Source of the DNA: Gilvimarinus chinensis DSM 19667
GTDB taxonomy: Bacteria; Pseudomonadota; Gammaproteobacteria; Pseudomonadales; Cellvibrionaceae
NCBI RefSeq assembly: GCF_000377745.1
Contig: NZ_KB898709.1
Location: 191,001-255,000, forward strand
Length of the DNA: 64,000 nucleotides
Direction: 5' to 3'
A program made the position numbers and the translations under genes. This document shows, piece by piece, positions 52,891 to 62,198 of this stretch (position 1 is the stretch's first letter; each line of letters opens with the position of its first letter). The notes beneath the pieces were generated by a model. It worked only from the letters and a program-made list of their open reading frames with translations. It was not told the origin of the DNA and did not search any database.

Positions 52891-54225
52891 CTAAGGCTGA
52901 TTGGCCAAGGTTTTCCTGCAGCGCATTGAATAACGATAAAAGGGAATCGTTTTTAAGAACTCTTCTATAGGCAGCACGGCAAAGGCCCAGAAAATGGATG
53001 CCTGAAGATAAAGAATCAGTAGCGCGCACAAGGGTACTGAGATAACCCACTGAGTATAAAAATGAATTTTTAAAACTCGGGCACTCTCTCCTAAGGCTCG
53101 CAACATATTGCCAGCGAGGGTGTTATAGGCGCGGACAATGGGTAAAACAATATACAATGGGGCAATTGCCCAAAGGGCCGCTTTAGTTTCAGGCTCTATA
53201 TCAGGATAGATAGCCCCAACACAAAAGCTTAAAAGTACAAACAATAACGCAGTGACAAATGCTACCCCCATCCCCAAACGTACACACGCGGGTATAAACT
53301 GCAACACGGCTAACTTGTTGTTATTACCTAAAGCCTGGCTAATGGTAATCGCCGAAGCTTGTGCCCAGGCATTAGGAAACTGTGTGCCAGCTCGAACCCA
53401 GGGAAAAATGAGCGTTATCGCGGCAAAAGCATACACCGAGAGTTGAGCAAACAGTAATTGGTACACCGTTGCCCCTATCGATAACAGAATAAAATTGGCC
53501 GCGATTGGATGTATTACTGAAAACTGTGGTTTTAATTCTCGAAAGAAAGTCTGGCCAGTGGGATATTTAATATTCACTGCCTGACGCCTCAAGCAGAAAA
53601 ATAAAAACCCCGCGCGTACACTTACCGCCAAAAGACTACCCCACGCTGCCCCGTCCAGCCCCATCCCTGGAACCCCGGCGACCCCCTGTATTAAGCAGTA
53701 ACTAATCGCAATATTGATGGGCAGCTCCAGCACAAAACCTTTGAGCGGCAATTTTGCATTACCTAATCCATTAAAAAGCGCGGTACTGGTCTGACTGTAA
53801 GCGTTGACCAAAACAATATATTTAGCCACAGCCAAATAACTGAGCGTGATTTCTGCCAATCTCTGGTCACTGGTAATTATGCCAACAAGGCTGTGACCGA
53901 ACCTATCAAGCGCCATAAAAAATACAAGGCCGGTCACTCCATTAACAAACAGTCCAATCCAGTATGCGACGTTAATATCTTGTTGATTACCCGCACCAAA
54001 CGCTCTACCGATGAGAAGCTGAACACCATTGCCAATGGCAATTTCTACCCCTAATACAAAAGTGATTAACGTGGCAGCAATTCCCATGGCCGCCACTGAT
54101 GTTTCCCCCAGAGGGGCAACCAAAAGGGTATCTATCATTAGCATGGATTGAATCAACAGCGCGTTAAACGCCAATGGCCATGCCAATGAAAAGTTTTTAC
54201 GTAAATAGTGATCGAACTTCGTCAA
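52891..54225 (-). CDS. MATE-family multidrug/solute transporter
   Basis: A 444-residue inner-membrane protein with about 12 hydrophobic segments in two halves. Typical features are LAWPLAFNALLIQSMLMIDTLLVAPLGETSVAAMGIA at the N-terminus (key part: MLMIDTLLVAPLG), the internally repeated second half starting near LKPQFSVIHPIAANF, and AWAQASAITISQALGNNN. MATE proteins export drugs or metabolites with Na+ or H+. It lies downstream of the symporter gene (129-base gap) and upstream of the lipoprotein gene, so its substrate may be linked to sugar-acid metabolism. Confidence 0.88.
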   Translation of the reverse strand: MTKFDHYLRKNFSLAWPLAFNALLIQSMLMIDTLLVAPLGETSVAAMGIAATLITFVLGVEIAIGNGVQLLIGRAFGAGNQQDINVAYWIGLFVNGVTGLVFFMALDRFGHSLVGIITSDQRLAEITLSYLAVAKYIVLVNAYSQTSTALFNGLGNAKLPLKGFVLELPINIAISYCLIQGVAGVPGMGLDGAAWGSLLAVSVRAGFLFFCLRRQAVNIKYPTGQTFFRELKPQFSVIHPIAANFILLSIGATVYQLLFAQLSVYAFAAITLIFPWVRAGTQFPNAWAQASAITISQALGNNNKLAVLQFIPACVRLGMGVAFVTALLFVLLSFCVGAIYPDIEPETKAALWAIAPLYIVLPIVRAYNTLAGNMLRALGESARVLKIHFYTQWVISVPLCALLILYLQASIFWAFAVLPIEEFLKTIPFYRYSMRCRKTLANQP

Positions 54226-54354
54226 AAGCTGGCCTATACGCGTGCGCCCAGATCATCTTGCATACTATAGAGCCAAGCCATTATTCACCCGCTTATGATT
54301 TATAACCAATATCGCCCAGGTCGTTTCCCGCAGGCCCGCTACCCGGCCAAGTAA

Positions 54355-56124
54355 TCATGAGACCCTGACACCTGCACGAGTGCTTTTCTGTCTGGCGCTG
54401 TTTTGCAACAAGGCCCCAATGGTAAAAATAACCAACGCACAGGCCACGTACATTAACCGTCCCCAAAGAGGGTTGGGTATAAGCATCATCAGCAACACCC
54501 CAGCACCCATTATTTGAATCATAATGCCCAATTTATAGCGTTGCTGGCGATCGTAGTCGTCTTGTTCGTTATCGGAAACAACAGGTGTGCGCAAGTCTTG
54601 AAAAAAACGCTCGGTTTCGACTTTGTTCGCGTCTTTGCCATCTCGATAAAAAAGTGTTGTTGCACAAAAGAAACCTGCGGTGATCACAATATGCGCGGCC
54701 AAGGTAATCATAAGATTCATATCCACGGCTTCGCGGTCTGTCAAATCAGGCATACCCACCATCGCCGCAAACTCATGAGCAGTAAACACGTTCGCCGTAA
54801 ACCAGGACACGAACAACCCTAATGCCACAGTTGCCCAGGGTGCCCACTGGGGAGTCTTGCGAATAACCAGACCCAAAATAAGAGGCACCATTAACGGCAC
54901 TTGAATCATGGTGGATACAGACATCATAAGCTCAAATAAACTAAGCTCGGCCAGTGACTTAAAGTACAGCGCCATCGCTATAACCAAAATACCATTCACG
55001 CAACTGGCGACACGACTCACCCGAAGCAGTTTTTTGTCGTCACTGGTACGTCCCCGTCGGGCGATAAAGGGTTGATAAATACTGCGCACAAAAATCCCTG
55101 CGTTTTTATTCAGCGCAGAATCCATCGATGACATTGAGGCGGCAAATAACCCGGCCATCAACAACCCTACCGTACCAATGGGCATCGCATTTCGGGTAAA
55201 AACAAGGTAAACAGCATCTTGCGCTTTATCTCCCAAGGCGGCGTAATCAGAGGCTGCATCGGGGTAAAGCGTGGCAGCCGCCCAAGGGGGAATAAACCAG
55301 ATAATGCTGCCCACCCCCATCAACACCATTGCCAACAGAGCCGCTTTACGTGCATTGGCAGAATCCTTCGCGTTTAGAAAGCGAAAAGAATCGTGCAAGT
55401 TCATGATGGTGATTAACTGCTTTGCCAAAAAGAAAATAAAGGTGCCCACCAGAATCAAGCCGTAATTCATGTCGGGGCCCATCACAAAGCCCCCGGGAAA
55501 GTTGGCAACCATTTCTACCGGCCCACCCACTTTAACCAGTGCAACTATTGCGCAAGCCACAGAGACCACGGCCACAATCAGCGTTTGCACAAAGTCGGAT
55601 GAAACCACGCCCCAGGAGCCCGACAGAACAGAAATAAACAGTACCGTTAAACCAGTAGCGATAATGGTAACGACAATATCGGCATCAAAAACTGCGCTGG
55701 CAAAAACACCTAAAGCATTGAGCCAAACCCCCGCGTTGATAAAGCTGAAAACAATCAACGCCCAAGAGAAAAACGTTTCATTCTGGGTTCCAAAACGTCT
55801 TTTAATGGCTTGTGAAGGCGTATCCACTCGCATCTGACGAAACCGATGACTGAAAAACGCCCACCCACAGAAGTACGCAAAGGTGTTGGCAAAAAACACC
55901 AGACAGATGGCAAAACCATCAGAGAAGGCTTTGCCTGCGCCGCCGGTGAAAGTCCACGCAGAAAACTGAGCCATAAACGCCGTTGAACCAACCATCCACC
56001 ACAGCATCCGGCCACCACCGCGAAAATAATCGCTGGTAGAATGCTTGGCCAACTTAGTAAAAGAAAAACCAGCGGCCAGCACCAACACGAAATAGCCGGC
56101 AATGACGATATAGTCGTAAACCAT
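54355..56124 (-). CDS. Sodium:solute symporter (SSS family)
   Basis: A 589-residue inner-membrane symporter with about 14 membrane segments. STSDYFRGGGRMLWWMVGSTAFMAQFSAWTF is the typical first-helix region (key part: FRGGGRMLWWMVGSTAFMAQFSAWTFTGGAG seen in part), and GLFAASMSSMDSALN is the sodium-site region. AAAGG lies 8 bases before the ATG at 56124. It starts 11 bases after the Gfo/Idh gene, so the two are co-transcribed. A sugar acid or related sugar is the probable substrate, inferred from the ManD-like enzyme in the same run. Confidence 0.88.
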   Translation of the reverse strand: MVYDYIVIAGYFVLVLAAGFSFTKLAKHSTSDYFRGGGRMLWWMVGSTAFMAQFSAWTFTGGAGKAFSDGFAICLVFFANTFAYFCGWAFFSHRFRQMRVDTPSQAIKRRFGTQNETFFSWALIVFSFINAGVWLNALGVFASAVFDADIVVTIIATGLTVLFISVLSGSWGVVSSDFVQTLIVAVVSVACAIVALVKVGGPVEMVANFPGGFVMGPDMNYGLILVGTFIFFLAKQLITIMNLHDSFRFLNAKDSANARKAALLAMVLMGVGSIIWFIPPWAAATLYPDAASDYAALGDKAQDAVYLVFTRNAMPIGTVGLLMAGLFAASMSSMDSALNKNAGIFVRSIYQPFIARRGRTSDDKKLLRVSRVASCVNGILVIAMALYFKSLAELSLFELMMSVSTMIQVPLMVPLILGLVIRKTPQWAPWATVALGLFVSWFTANVFTAHEFAAMVGMPDLTDREAVDMNLMITLAAHIVITAGFFCATTLFYRDGKDANKVETERFFQDLRTPVVSDNEQDDYDRQQRYKLGIMIQIMGAGVLLMMLIPNPLWGRLMYVACALVIFTIGALLQNSARQKSTRAGVRVS

Positions 56125-56135
56125 AAAACTAACCT

Positions 56136-57275
56136 TTATTGCAGATGAGTCACATCTGTCCAATTATTATTGTTGCGAATCACGTCGATTAACTGTTGAT
56201 ACTGACTTCCTTCCTTGAAGGTCTGGTAGGGCGGTACAGCCTCACCCTGGATGTCTCTTACCAGCTCTCTGATCAAGTAACGCCAGTTGCGCTCTGTATC
56301 GTTTTCTACCTTAGGCATATCGTCAATAATATCCTGAGGCAGAGGGCACTCTTTCCATACTTTATCATTGCTCCAAAGGTACAGCGGCCCACTACCATAG
56401 TGGCCTTTAATATAAATAGCGCCTTCAGTACCATAAAAAACTATATGGTCTTCGTGAAAACGTGGGTTAAGGCCACCGTGTTTAAACAAGACGGAAACAG
56501 GTTTTTTTGCCAGCGGACTTTCCAGTTGTGCCAACACCGTGTAAGTCCATTCCACATTACTCTCGCCCCACTTCAAGTTGGGATCGTTAATATCTTTCGG
56601 GATAAAATCGCGGCGGGTTTTAAAGTTACGTACGCCCTCAACAATAGGCGCCTTACCCAAATCGTCTCGTACCTCGCCCATAATGGACACTATTTTATCG
56701 CCAATAACAGAAGTGACGATCGATAACTTATGAGTGAAATTGTTATTTAAACGACCACCGCCATCCTCTTTTCTGTGTGACCAACCAAAAGGAATTTCTT
56801 TCTCTAAGTTAAAGTGAGAAATGCACTCGACTTCAACTGGCTCACCGATGGCGCCCTCAGCAACGAGTCGCTTCGCATGCATGATGTCTGGCATATATCG
56901 AAAACTGGCCGCAAAGGCTGTTTTCACCTTTTTTTGTTGCGCAAGCTCGTACAGCTCAACTGCCGTTTCACCGCTGTGCGTCATCGGCTTATCGCAAAAA
57001 ACATGGCACCCAAACTCGATGGCCTGTTTTATCGGCTCATAGTGTGCGCCGCCTGGGGTCGCAATAGAGACCACATCGGGGTTGCACTCTTGCAGGGCCT
57101 GTTGCCAATCCGTGCCGTAATAGGGTATCGACATTTTCTCTGCGACGTCTTTCACCACCGCCGGCGTACGGCCAACAATGCCGACAACGTCCGCCCCTAC
57201 CGCGCGAAAGGCCTCCGCGTGTCCTTGCCCCGCAAAGCCAGTTCCCACTACCAATACTTTCACTGTTTTCTTCAT
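56136..57275 (-). CDS. Gfo/Idh/MocA-family oxidoreductase
   Basis: A 379-residue NAD(P)-dependent sugar dehydrogenase. The Rossmann motif VLVVGTGFAGQGHAEAF lies at residues 6-22, VSIATPGGAHYEPI follows, and FCDKPMTHSG carries the conserved Lys of the EKP-type motif (here DKP). The C-terminal beta-sheet domain includes FSHRKEDGGGRLNNNFTHKL-like residues (seen as GWSHRKEDGGGRLNNN). The substrate is unknown; the manD-like gene directly upstream points to a hexuronic or aldonic acid pathway. The ATG at 57275 has only a weak ribosome-binding site. Confidence 0.87.
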   Translation of the reverse strand: MKKTVKVLVVGTGFAGQGHAEAFRAVGADVVGIVGRTPAVVKDVAEKMSIPYYGTDWQQALQECNPDVVSIATPGGAHYEPIKQAIEFGCHVFCDKPMTHSGETAVELYELAQQKKVKTAFAASFRYMPDIMHAKRLVAEGAIGEPVEVECISHFNLEKEIPFGWSHRKEDGGGRLNNNFTHKLSIVTSVIGDKIVSIMGEVRDDLGKAPIVEGVRNFKTRRDFIPKDINDPNLKWGESNVEWTYTVLAQLESPLAKKPVSVLFKHGGLNPRFHEDHIVFYGTEGAIYIKGHYGSGPLYLWSNDKVWKECPLPQDIIDDMPKVENDTERNWRYLIRELVRDIQGEAVPPYQTFKEGSQYQQLIDVIRNNNNWTDVTHLQ

Positions 57276-57333
57276 ATACACACTCACATTTAAAATTGTT
57301 TGTATTTTCCAGGCTCAGCCACCATTAACGTCA

Positions 57334-58551
57334 TTACCAATGCCACATACTGCCGTCTTCTAACCGGCTAACGGGCAGATACGAACGTTTGTACGGGTAC
57401 TTCAACGCTGCCTGCTCATCAAACTCTACGCCAAGGCCTGGCGCTTCACTGACATAAGCCATCCCGTTTTGCACGGTAAATTCATGCTGAAAAATCTCGC
57501 GCAACGACTCATTGCCAAAACCTACAAACTCCTGAATACCAAAGTTTGGCACCCAAGTATTCAAATGCATGTGAGCGGCAAAACAGACGGGAGACAAATC
57601 AGGTGCCCCGTGGGGCGCTAACTGAACGTTAAACACACTCGCGAAATCGGCGATTCGCTTTAATGCCGTAATACCGCCTGCGTGAGTTGCCGCCACACGA
57701 ATGTAATCAATCCATTGGTTTTGAATAAGGTCTTTACAGTCCCATAGGGTGTTATAGGTTTCACCAATTGCGAGGGGGGTGGTGGTGTGCTGACGAATGG
57801 TTTTATACGCTGTTTGGTTTTCAGCGATGCTCGCATCTTCTAAAAACAACAGGTTGTAAGGCTCGAGCAGCTTGCCCAGCCTTGCGGACTCTATCGGCGT
57901 TAAACGACTGTGCACGTCGTGTAATAGCTGTACCTGATTTCCCAACCGTGAACGGGCTTGCTCGAACAGCTCGACCACCAGATCAAAGTATTTAGGCGTA
58001 GACCATGTCTCTTCTGGGGGCAAAGGTCGGCTACCCTGCAACTCAAAGTAGTCTTTTTTATCCCCGAGCACACCATAGGTCACCTCAAGGCCCGGCACCG
58101 CCGATTGCAGGCGAACGGCTTTAAAGCCGTTACTCACATGCTGTTCAGCATTAGCCAGCGTTTGCTCAATACTTTCACCGTTGGCATGAGCGTACAGGGT
58201 TACGCCCTGACGACTCTTGCCGCCCAAAAGCTGATAAACCGGTAATCCCGCTACCTTTCCTTTTATGTCCCACAGCGCCATATCGATAGCCGCAATAGCC
58301 GCCATGTTAATGGGCCCACGACGCCAATAAACGCCCCGGTACAGGTACTGCCAAATATCCTCAATATTATGGGCATCGCGCCCAATCAAACAGGGAATAA
58401 CATGCTCTTGCAGCATGGCCACCACCGCTTGCTCACGGCCGTTGACGGTAGCGTCGCCCAGCCCATAGACCCCATCTGAGGTGGTGACCTTAACGGTTAC
58501 GAAGTTTCTGCCGGGGCAGGAAACGAATACATCAATCTTTTCTATTTTCAT
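57334..58551 (-). CDS. Enolase-superfamily sugar-acid dehydratase (ManD/RspA-like)
   Basis: A 405-residue dehydratase of the D-mannonate dehydratase branch, which makes 2-keto-3-deoxygluconate. [70 protein letters not shown] and [15 protein letters not shown] are visible, with [15 protein letters not shown] and WVPNFGIQE later. Compared with classic ManD, LEDPTPAENQ is [10 protein letters not shown], and GEVFNS is GETYNT, so the substrate may differ. It is the first gene of the run and follows two LacI-type operators. Confidence 0.88.
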   Translation of the reverse strand: MKIEKIDVFVSCPGRNFVTVKVTTSDGVYGLGDATVNGREQAVVAMLQEHVIPCLIGRDAHNIEDIWQYLYRGVYWRRGPINMAAIAAIDMALWDIKGKVAGLPVYQLLGGKSRQGVTLYAHANGESIEQTLANAEQHVSNGFKAVRLQSAVPGLEVTYGVLGDKKDYFELQGSRPLPPEETWSTPKYFDLVVELFEQARSRLGNQVQLLHDVHSRLTPIESARLGKLLEPYNLLFLEDASIAENQTAYKTIRQHTTTPLAIGETYNTLWDCKDLIQNQWIDYIRVAATHAGGITALKRIADFASVFNVQLAPHGAPDLSPVCFAAHMHLNTWVPNFGIQEFVGFGNESLREIFQHEFTVQNGMAYVSEAPGLGVEFDEQAALKYPYKRSYLPVSRLEDGSMWHW

Positions 58552-58585
58552 AGTTCAAGCCTCAAACAAGCTCGTAAACGCAACA

Positions 58586-58610
58586 TAAAACGTTTTACTA
58601 AATCGGTTTA
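58586..58610. promoter_or_regulatory. Two tandem LacI-type operators upstream of the manD-like gene
   Basis: TAAAACGTTTTA (58586-58597) is a perfect 12-bp palindrome with the central CG typical of LacI-family sites. TAAATCGGTTTA (58599-58610) follows one base later with 10 of 12 symmetric positions. Both lie about 35-60 bases before the manD-like ATG. Confidence 0.7.
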
Positions 58611-58714
58611 TCTGCAATTTAGCAGAATTTTTATTCAAGTCAAGGGTTAGAGGCCAAACGTTTATGGGTGCTGCAGCGGCGGGCTTTTCCTACCCAGCCG
58701 CTAGCGTGAGGACC

Positions 58715-58731
58715 AAAAAGGCTGAAAGCCT
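58715..58731 (-). terminator. Short terminator after the LacI-type gene
   Basis: AGGCT (58719-58723) and AGCCT (58727-58731) form a short stem on the minus strand, followed by TTTTT (A run 58715-58719). The stem is only five pairs, so it may be weak. Confidence 0.5.
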
Positions 58732-58758
58732 AAAAAGAAATAAAGAGGGAGGCAGTGG

Positions 58759-59769
58759 TTACTTGAGGGGCCTGCAAGATTGACGCGGCACCAGCGTACA
58801 CGGGGTCACAATACGCGCAGCCGGAGCCTCGTGCCCGCCAATCAACGACAGCAACAGCTCGGCGGCCCGCTGCCCAATATCGTATGGTTCTTGTTTAATC
58901 ACACTTATCGGAGTGTGAAAAAACTCCACCATTGGCAGGTCATCAAACCCCAGCAGAGAGACATCCTCCGCCAAGGCAACGCCCTGACTCTTAAATACTT
59001 GCATCAGTTCAATGGTAATGGCCAGATGCTGAGAAAAGAATGCCGTAGGCCCGTCCTTTGAGCGCATCAGCTCAGTGGGCGATTGGCTAAAGCCAGTTTC
59101 ACGCTGCCAGTGCAGCACTAGGTCTTCGCGAAATTTAACCCCCTGCGCCGACAATGCATCGCAATATCCGGTCAAACGGTCCCGGCGGGACTTCACCGAG
59201 GTAAACTCCTGGGTAACAAAACAGATATTTTTATGGCCCAACTGCAACAAATAATCGGTCGCCTCGTAAGCGGCCTTACGATAATCGGAAACAATAATGT
59301 ATTTTTCATCGCCCGAGTGCTCCAGCTGAAACTGCACTACCGGCAACCCCTGCCCCATCAGCTTATCAATTAACTCGACATTCGCGCCCGACGAGGCAAT
59401 AACAATTCCGTCCACATTCGTTTGACTGAGGTTAAGCAGGGCTTGCGCTTCTTTCTGCGGATCAAAATCGGTACTGTAAATCAGCACGTTGTACTGGCTG
59501 TTTTTACAGAAATCATCAATCCCTCTCAGGGTCTGACTGGTGTAAAACCCCGTTACATCCCGCACCACCACACCAATGGTTTTCGTGGTATTGGTTTTTA
59601 AACTGCGGGCAATAGCATTGGGCACATAGTTAAGAGCCGCTATCGAGGCCTCTATACGGCTGCGCGTTTCTTTTGACATATAATCAAAACGCCCACTCAA
59701 AAACTGAGACACCGTGCTTTTCGACACCCCCGCATGCGCGGCCACATCAACCAGCCTAACCTTTGCCAT
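58759..59769 (-). CDS. LacI-family transcriptional regulator
   Basis: A 336-residue repressor. The N-terminal helix-turn-helix is RLVDVAAHAGVSKSTVSQFLSGR, and the hinge helix region is LNYVPNAIARSLKTN. The periplasmic-binding-like effector domain follows (TIGVVVRDVTGFYTSQTLRGI onwards), with CRPLK at the C-terminus. It is upstream of the sugar-acid genes in the same direction, and two matching operators lie in between, so it is the likely regulator of that run. The inducer is probably a sugar acid or its derivative; this is inference. Confidence 0.9.
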   Translation of the reverse strand: MAKVRLVDVAAHAGVSKSTVSQFLSGRFDYMSKETRSRIEASIAALNYVPNAIARSLKTNTTKTIGVVVRDVTGFYTSQTLRGIDDFCKNSQYNVLIYSTDFDPQKEAQALLNLSQTNVDGIVIASSGANVELIDKLMGQGLPVVQFQLEHSGDEKYIIVSDYRKAAYEATDYLLQLGHKNICFVTQEFTSVKSRRDRLTGYCDALSAQGVKFREDLVLHWQRETGFSQSPTELMRSKDGPTAFFSQHLAITIELMQVFKSQGVALAEDVSLLGFDDLPMVEFFHTPISVIKQEPYDIGQRAAELLLSLIGGHEAPAARIVTPCTLVPRQSCRPLK

Positions 59770-60053
59770 AATCTATATCTTCTGCTGTTCACGTCACGGA
59801 AACCAATGCCTATAATACCGGAAGCATGCGATTGAGGGCACCCGAAGCCCTTACCAGTTAATAGCAATTAAACCGGCTTTCTGACACACTATGCCGCACC
59901 ACCATTGCGCGTCTGCACGCTTCGCAACCCTCTATTTTTACGAGTCAGCCGCACGGTGCCATAACAAAAACAAGGTGCAACCGCACCGCCCAAACAAAAG
60001 AGCTGCCAGTGCACAAACCTAAGGTTTATCTCAAACAGCTATAGGGCAATATT

Positions 60054-60577
60054 ATGAAACTACGCATCCCCCACTCGCTCATTCTTCTGCCATTTATGTT
60101 CTCCGGGGCCGTAAATGCGGCTCAATCCACGGTGGGCTCTGACCTTTACCAGAAAGAAAACATCAATGCTCAGCAAGTGCCAGCACAAGCTCTGGAGGCG
60201 GTACAAAAGCTTGCTCCAGGCTTCCAATTCCAAGAAGCGGAGCAGGAGACCAAACATGGCAATCAGTATCTCGATTTAGAGGGCGTGACAAGCACCGGGG
60301 AAGAAATTGAATTCGATATGCTGCTAAACGCTGATAGCGTCTGGGAAGTGGTAGAGATTCAAAAGGACTTGCAACTCGAGAACACCCCACCGTCGTACAA
60401 GACTTGTTCAACAAAACCTTATCCAACAAACAGCCCGCACGCATCATTGAAAGCCAACAAATGGACGGCTTAGTGATCTACGAGTTTTATTTTGTGGAAG
60501 AAGGGAAAACCACGAAGCAGGAAATTAAACTGGACGGCGATAAAGCCTCGCTACTTGAGCAGGAGTGGGTGCATTAA
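60054..60577 (+). pseudogene. Small exported PepSY-like protein with a -1 frameshift (C run at 60385-60388)
   Basis: The frame from the ATG at 60054 encodes a signal peptide (LILLPFMFSGAVNAAQ) and an acidic, PepSY-like domain up to about residue 111 (LQLENTP), then continues only as an unrelated tail to a stop at 60473. A second frame from about 60389 to the TAA at 60575-60577 encodes TVVQDLFNKTLSNKQ, IIESQQMDGLVIYEFYFVEEG and LLEQEWVH, the natural rest of the domain. One extra C in the CCCC run (60385-60388) would join the two into about 174 residues. This is either a real inactivating mutation or a homopolymer error in the sequence. A terminator follows the second frame, not the first. Confidence 0.7.
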
Positions 60578-60587
60578 GCGCTCGCAC

Positions 60588-60614
60588 AAAAAAGGCCGGG
60601 GTTACCGGCCTTTT
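60588..60614 (+). terminator. Intrinsic terminator after the frameshifted gene
   Basis: GGCCGG (60594-60599) and CCGGCC (60605-60610), flanked by six A residues and TTTT, form a strong stem-loop with a 5-base loop. It can also serve the convergent lipoprotein gene on the minus strand. Confidence 0.88.
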
Positions 60615-60633
60615 AGCACTTCAATCTATCTAA

Positions 60634-61977
60634 TTACCGTGTTCCTATCAGATATCCGTACACCAATTCATCACCCGGTGCATGGTACACGATGGTTACC
60701 GCCGATTCGGTTGCTGTTCCCATCACAAAACCTGCGGCACCTCCGGTACCTAGGATTTCACTGCCTTTCAGCTCACAGCTAATATCGCCTTCATTGTGGC
60801 TGATTGAGCAGCTACCATCGGCATTGATGGTAAAGCTTCCCGCCAAAGCCGTTATGCTGGGACCATTCTTGTTGCCGTCGTTCTGCGCAATTAGCTCTTG
60901 GCCAGAAATAGTGTATGTACCGGCGCTTACATTATCCGAAGCTGCTTCAACACCATGAAATAATGCAGAGACAGACTCACCATCCGACGTGTTAGGTTTG
61001 GCAATAATAGTGACACTGTTTTCACCTACGGTGCCTACGACGGTCGGGAAGCCAGTCTCCAGGGTGCCATCATCAGCGTAAGTACAATCAGAGCGGTAAC
61101 CTTCGCCGGCCGATAAGTAGCAACTGCCATCCGGCTCCAGGGTGAGCACACCCGAAACACTATAATAGTCGGGCCCTGTCGCTTGCTCGAAAACAATAAT
61201 TGTTTCCTTGCCTTGCAGTAAATAACTTTCAGAACCCTGCTCTTCCAACGTTTGCGCGAAATGAGCTTCGGCCTCCTCGCTGGTTACCAGAGCCTCTACC
61301 GCAGGGTCTTGTCCGGCGTTGGTAATCAAGTTCACCACGGCGGCCGAAGCAGCAAAGTCCTCAGCCGACAAACTGAAATCTACTGGAGTGGCAACGGCTT
61401 TCGCCGCATCGGCAAGCTCGATACCATTGTCTGGATTGCCGTCTTTGTCCAACGTTAATAACAAACGCACAATATTCAAGACTTGACCGTCGCGCGGATC
61501 TGAAGTGCCAACCAGATCCAGCGGCGTAATCACCGAACCACCAGGCACCGCAAGTAATTGCAAGTCCCCGATAGCAAAGCTGACTAATTCCCCATCAGCA
61601 TATTCAAACTCACCACTGTCAGTGGTTTGTCCCGAAACAGAGGCGGTCTGATAATCTAAATTAGCCACCGCGCTATCGACAAATATACCGGTCAATAGGC
61701 TTACTTCGGAGCTAGAGCTAGCTTCAGAGCTTTGTTCTGACGAAGAGCTGGAAGAGGAGACAATAGAGCTCGAAGAACTCTCACTGGAGGAGATCTCGCT
61801 AGACGATGATGATGCAAGGCTACTGGACGAGCTGCTGAGGGATGAACTGCTGCTAGGGGTAGAACTGGTTATCGAAGAGTTCGAACTGCTGATCTGATTA
61901 TCATCATCGGAGGACCCACCACAAGCCCCCAACACACCAGACAAAATAGTGACCAATCCGATATTAAATGGCTTCAT
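60634..61977 (-). CDS. Secreted lipoprotein with poly-serine linker
   Basis: A 447-residue lipoprotein (signal ILSGVLGACGG, acylated at Cys). Residues about 24-92 are almost only Ser with occasional Glu, Thr or Ala, a linker type common in Cellvibrio and Saccharophagus secreted enzymes. The rest starts with VSLLTGIFVDSAVANLDYQTAS, GEFEYADGELVSFAIGDLQL, resembling surface-exposed repeat domains of unknown function, and ends in two similar Cys-containing units (LEPDGSCYLSAGEGYRSDCTY and INADGSCSISHNEGDISCEL). No catalytic motif is visible. The ATG at 61977 has AGAGAG upstream. Confidence 0.7.
   Translation of the reverse strand: MKPFNIGLVTILSGVLGACGGSSDDDNQISSSNSSITSSTPSSSSSLSSSSSSLASSSSSEISSSESSSSSIVSSSSSSSEQSSEASSSSEVSLLTGIFVDSAVANLDYQTASVSGQTTDSGEFEYADGELVSFAIGDLQLLAVPGGSVITPLDLVGTSDPRDGQVLNIVRLLLTLDKDGNPDNGIELADAAKAVATPVDFSLSAEDFAASAAVVNLITNAGQDPAVEALVTSEEAEAHFAQTLEEQGSESYLLQGKETIIVFEQATGPDYYSVSGVLTLEPDGSCYLSAGEGYRSDCTYADDGTLETGFPTVVGTVGENSVTIIAKPNTSDGESVSALFHGVEAASDNVSAGTYTISGQELIAQNDGNKNGPSITALAGSFTINADGSCSISHNEGDISCELKGSEILGTGGAAGFVMGTATESAVTIVYHAPGDELVYGYLIGTR
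61688..61893 (-). repeat. Low-complexity serine-codon tract
   Basis: About 200 bases of near-repetitive Ser codons (AGC/TCT types mixed with Glu and Ala codons) encode the linker of the lipoprotein. The codons are mixed, so it is not a simple DNA satellite. Confidence 0.85.
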
Positions 61978-62198
61978 TGCTCTCTTTCCCTGTATAGATA
62001 ATGAAAAAAAATAGTACCGTGATGGCCAATTCAACTCAAGGTGTTAGCGTCTTCGGTAAATCCATCACCAAGCTTTTATCAATGGTGGAGTGACAACTCA
62101 ACCACCTAGACTCAAGTAGCTGTCGACAGGGTGCGGGAAAGTGCCAACCAGAACCAGACCAAGCCACCATTCCCGCTCCCTGTAAATCGTCCTACAAT

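Noticed and set aside
61688-61893. Poly-serine tract as a DNA satellite repeat
   Set aside because: The Ser codons are mixed and the period is irregular; it is a protein linker, not a tandem DNA repeat.
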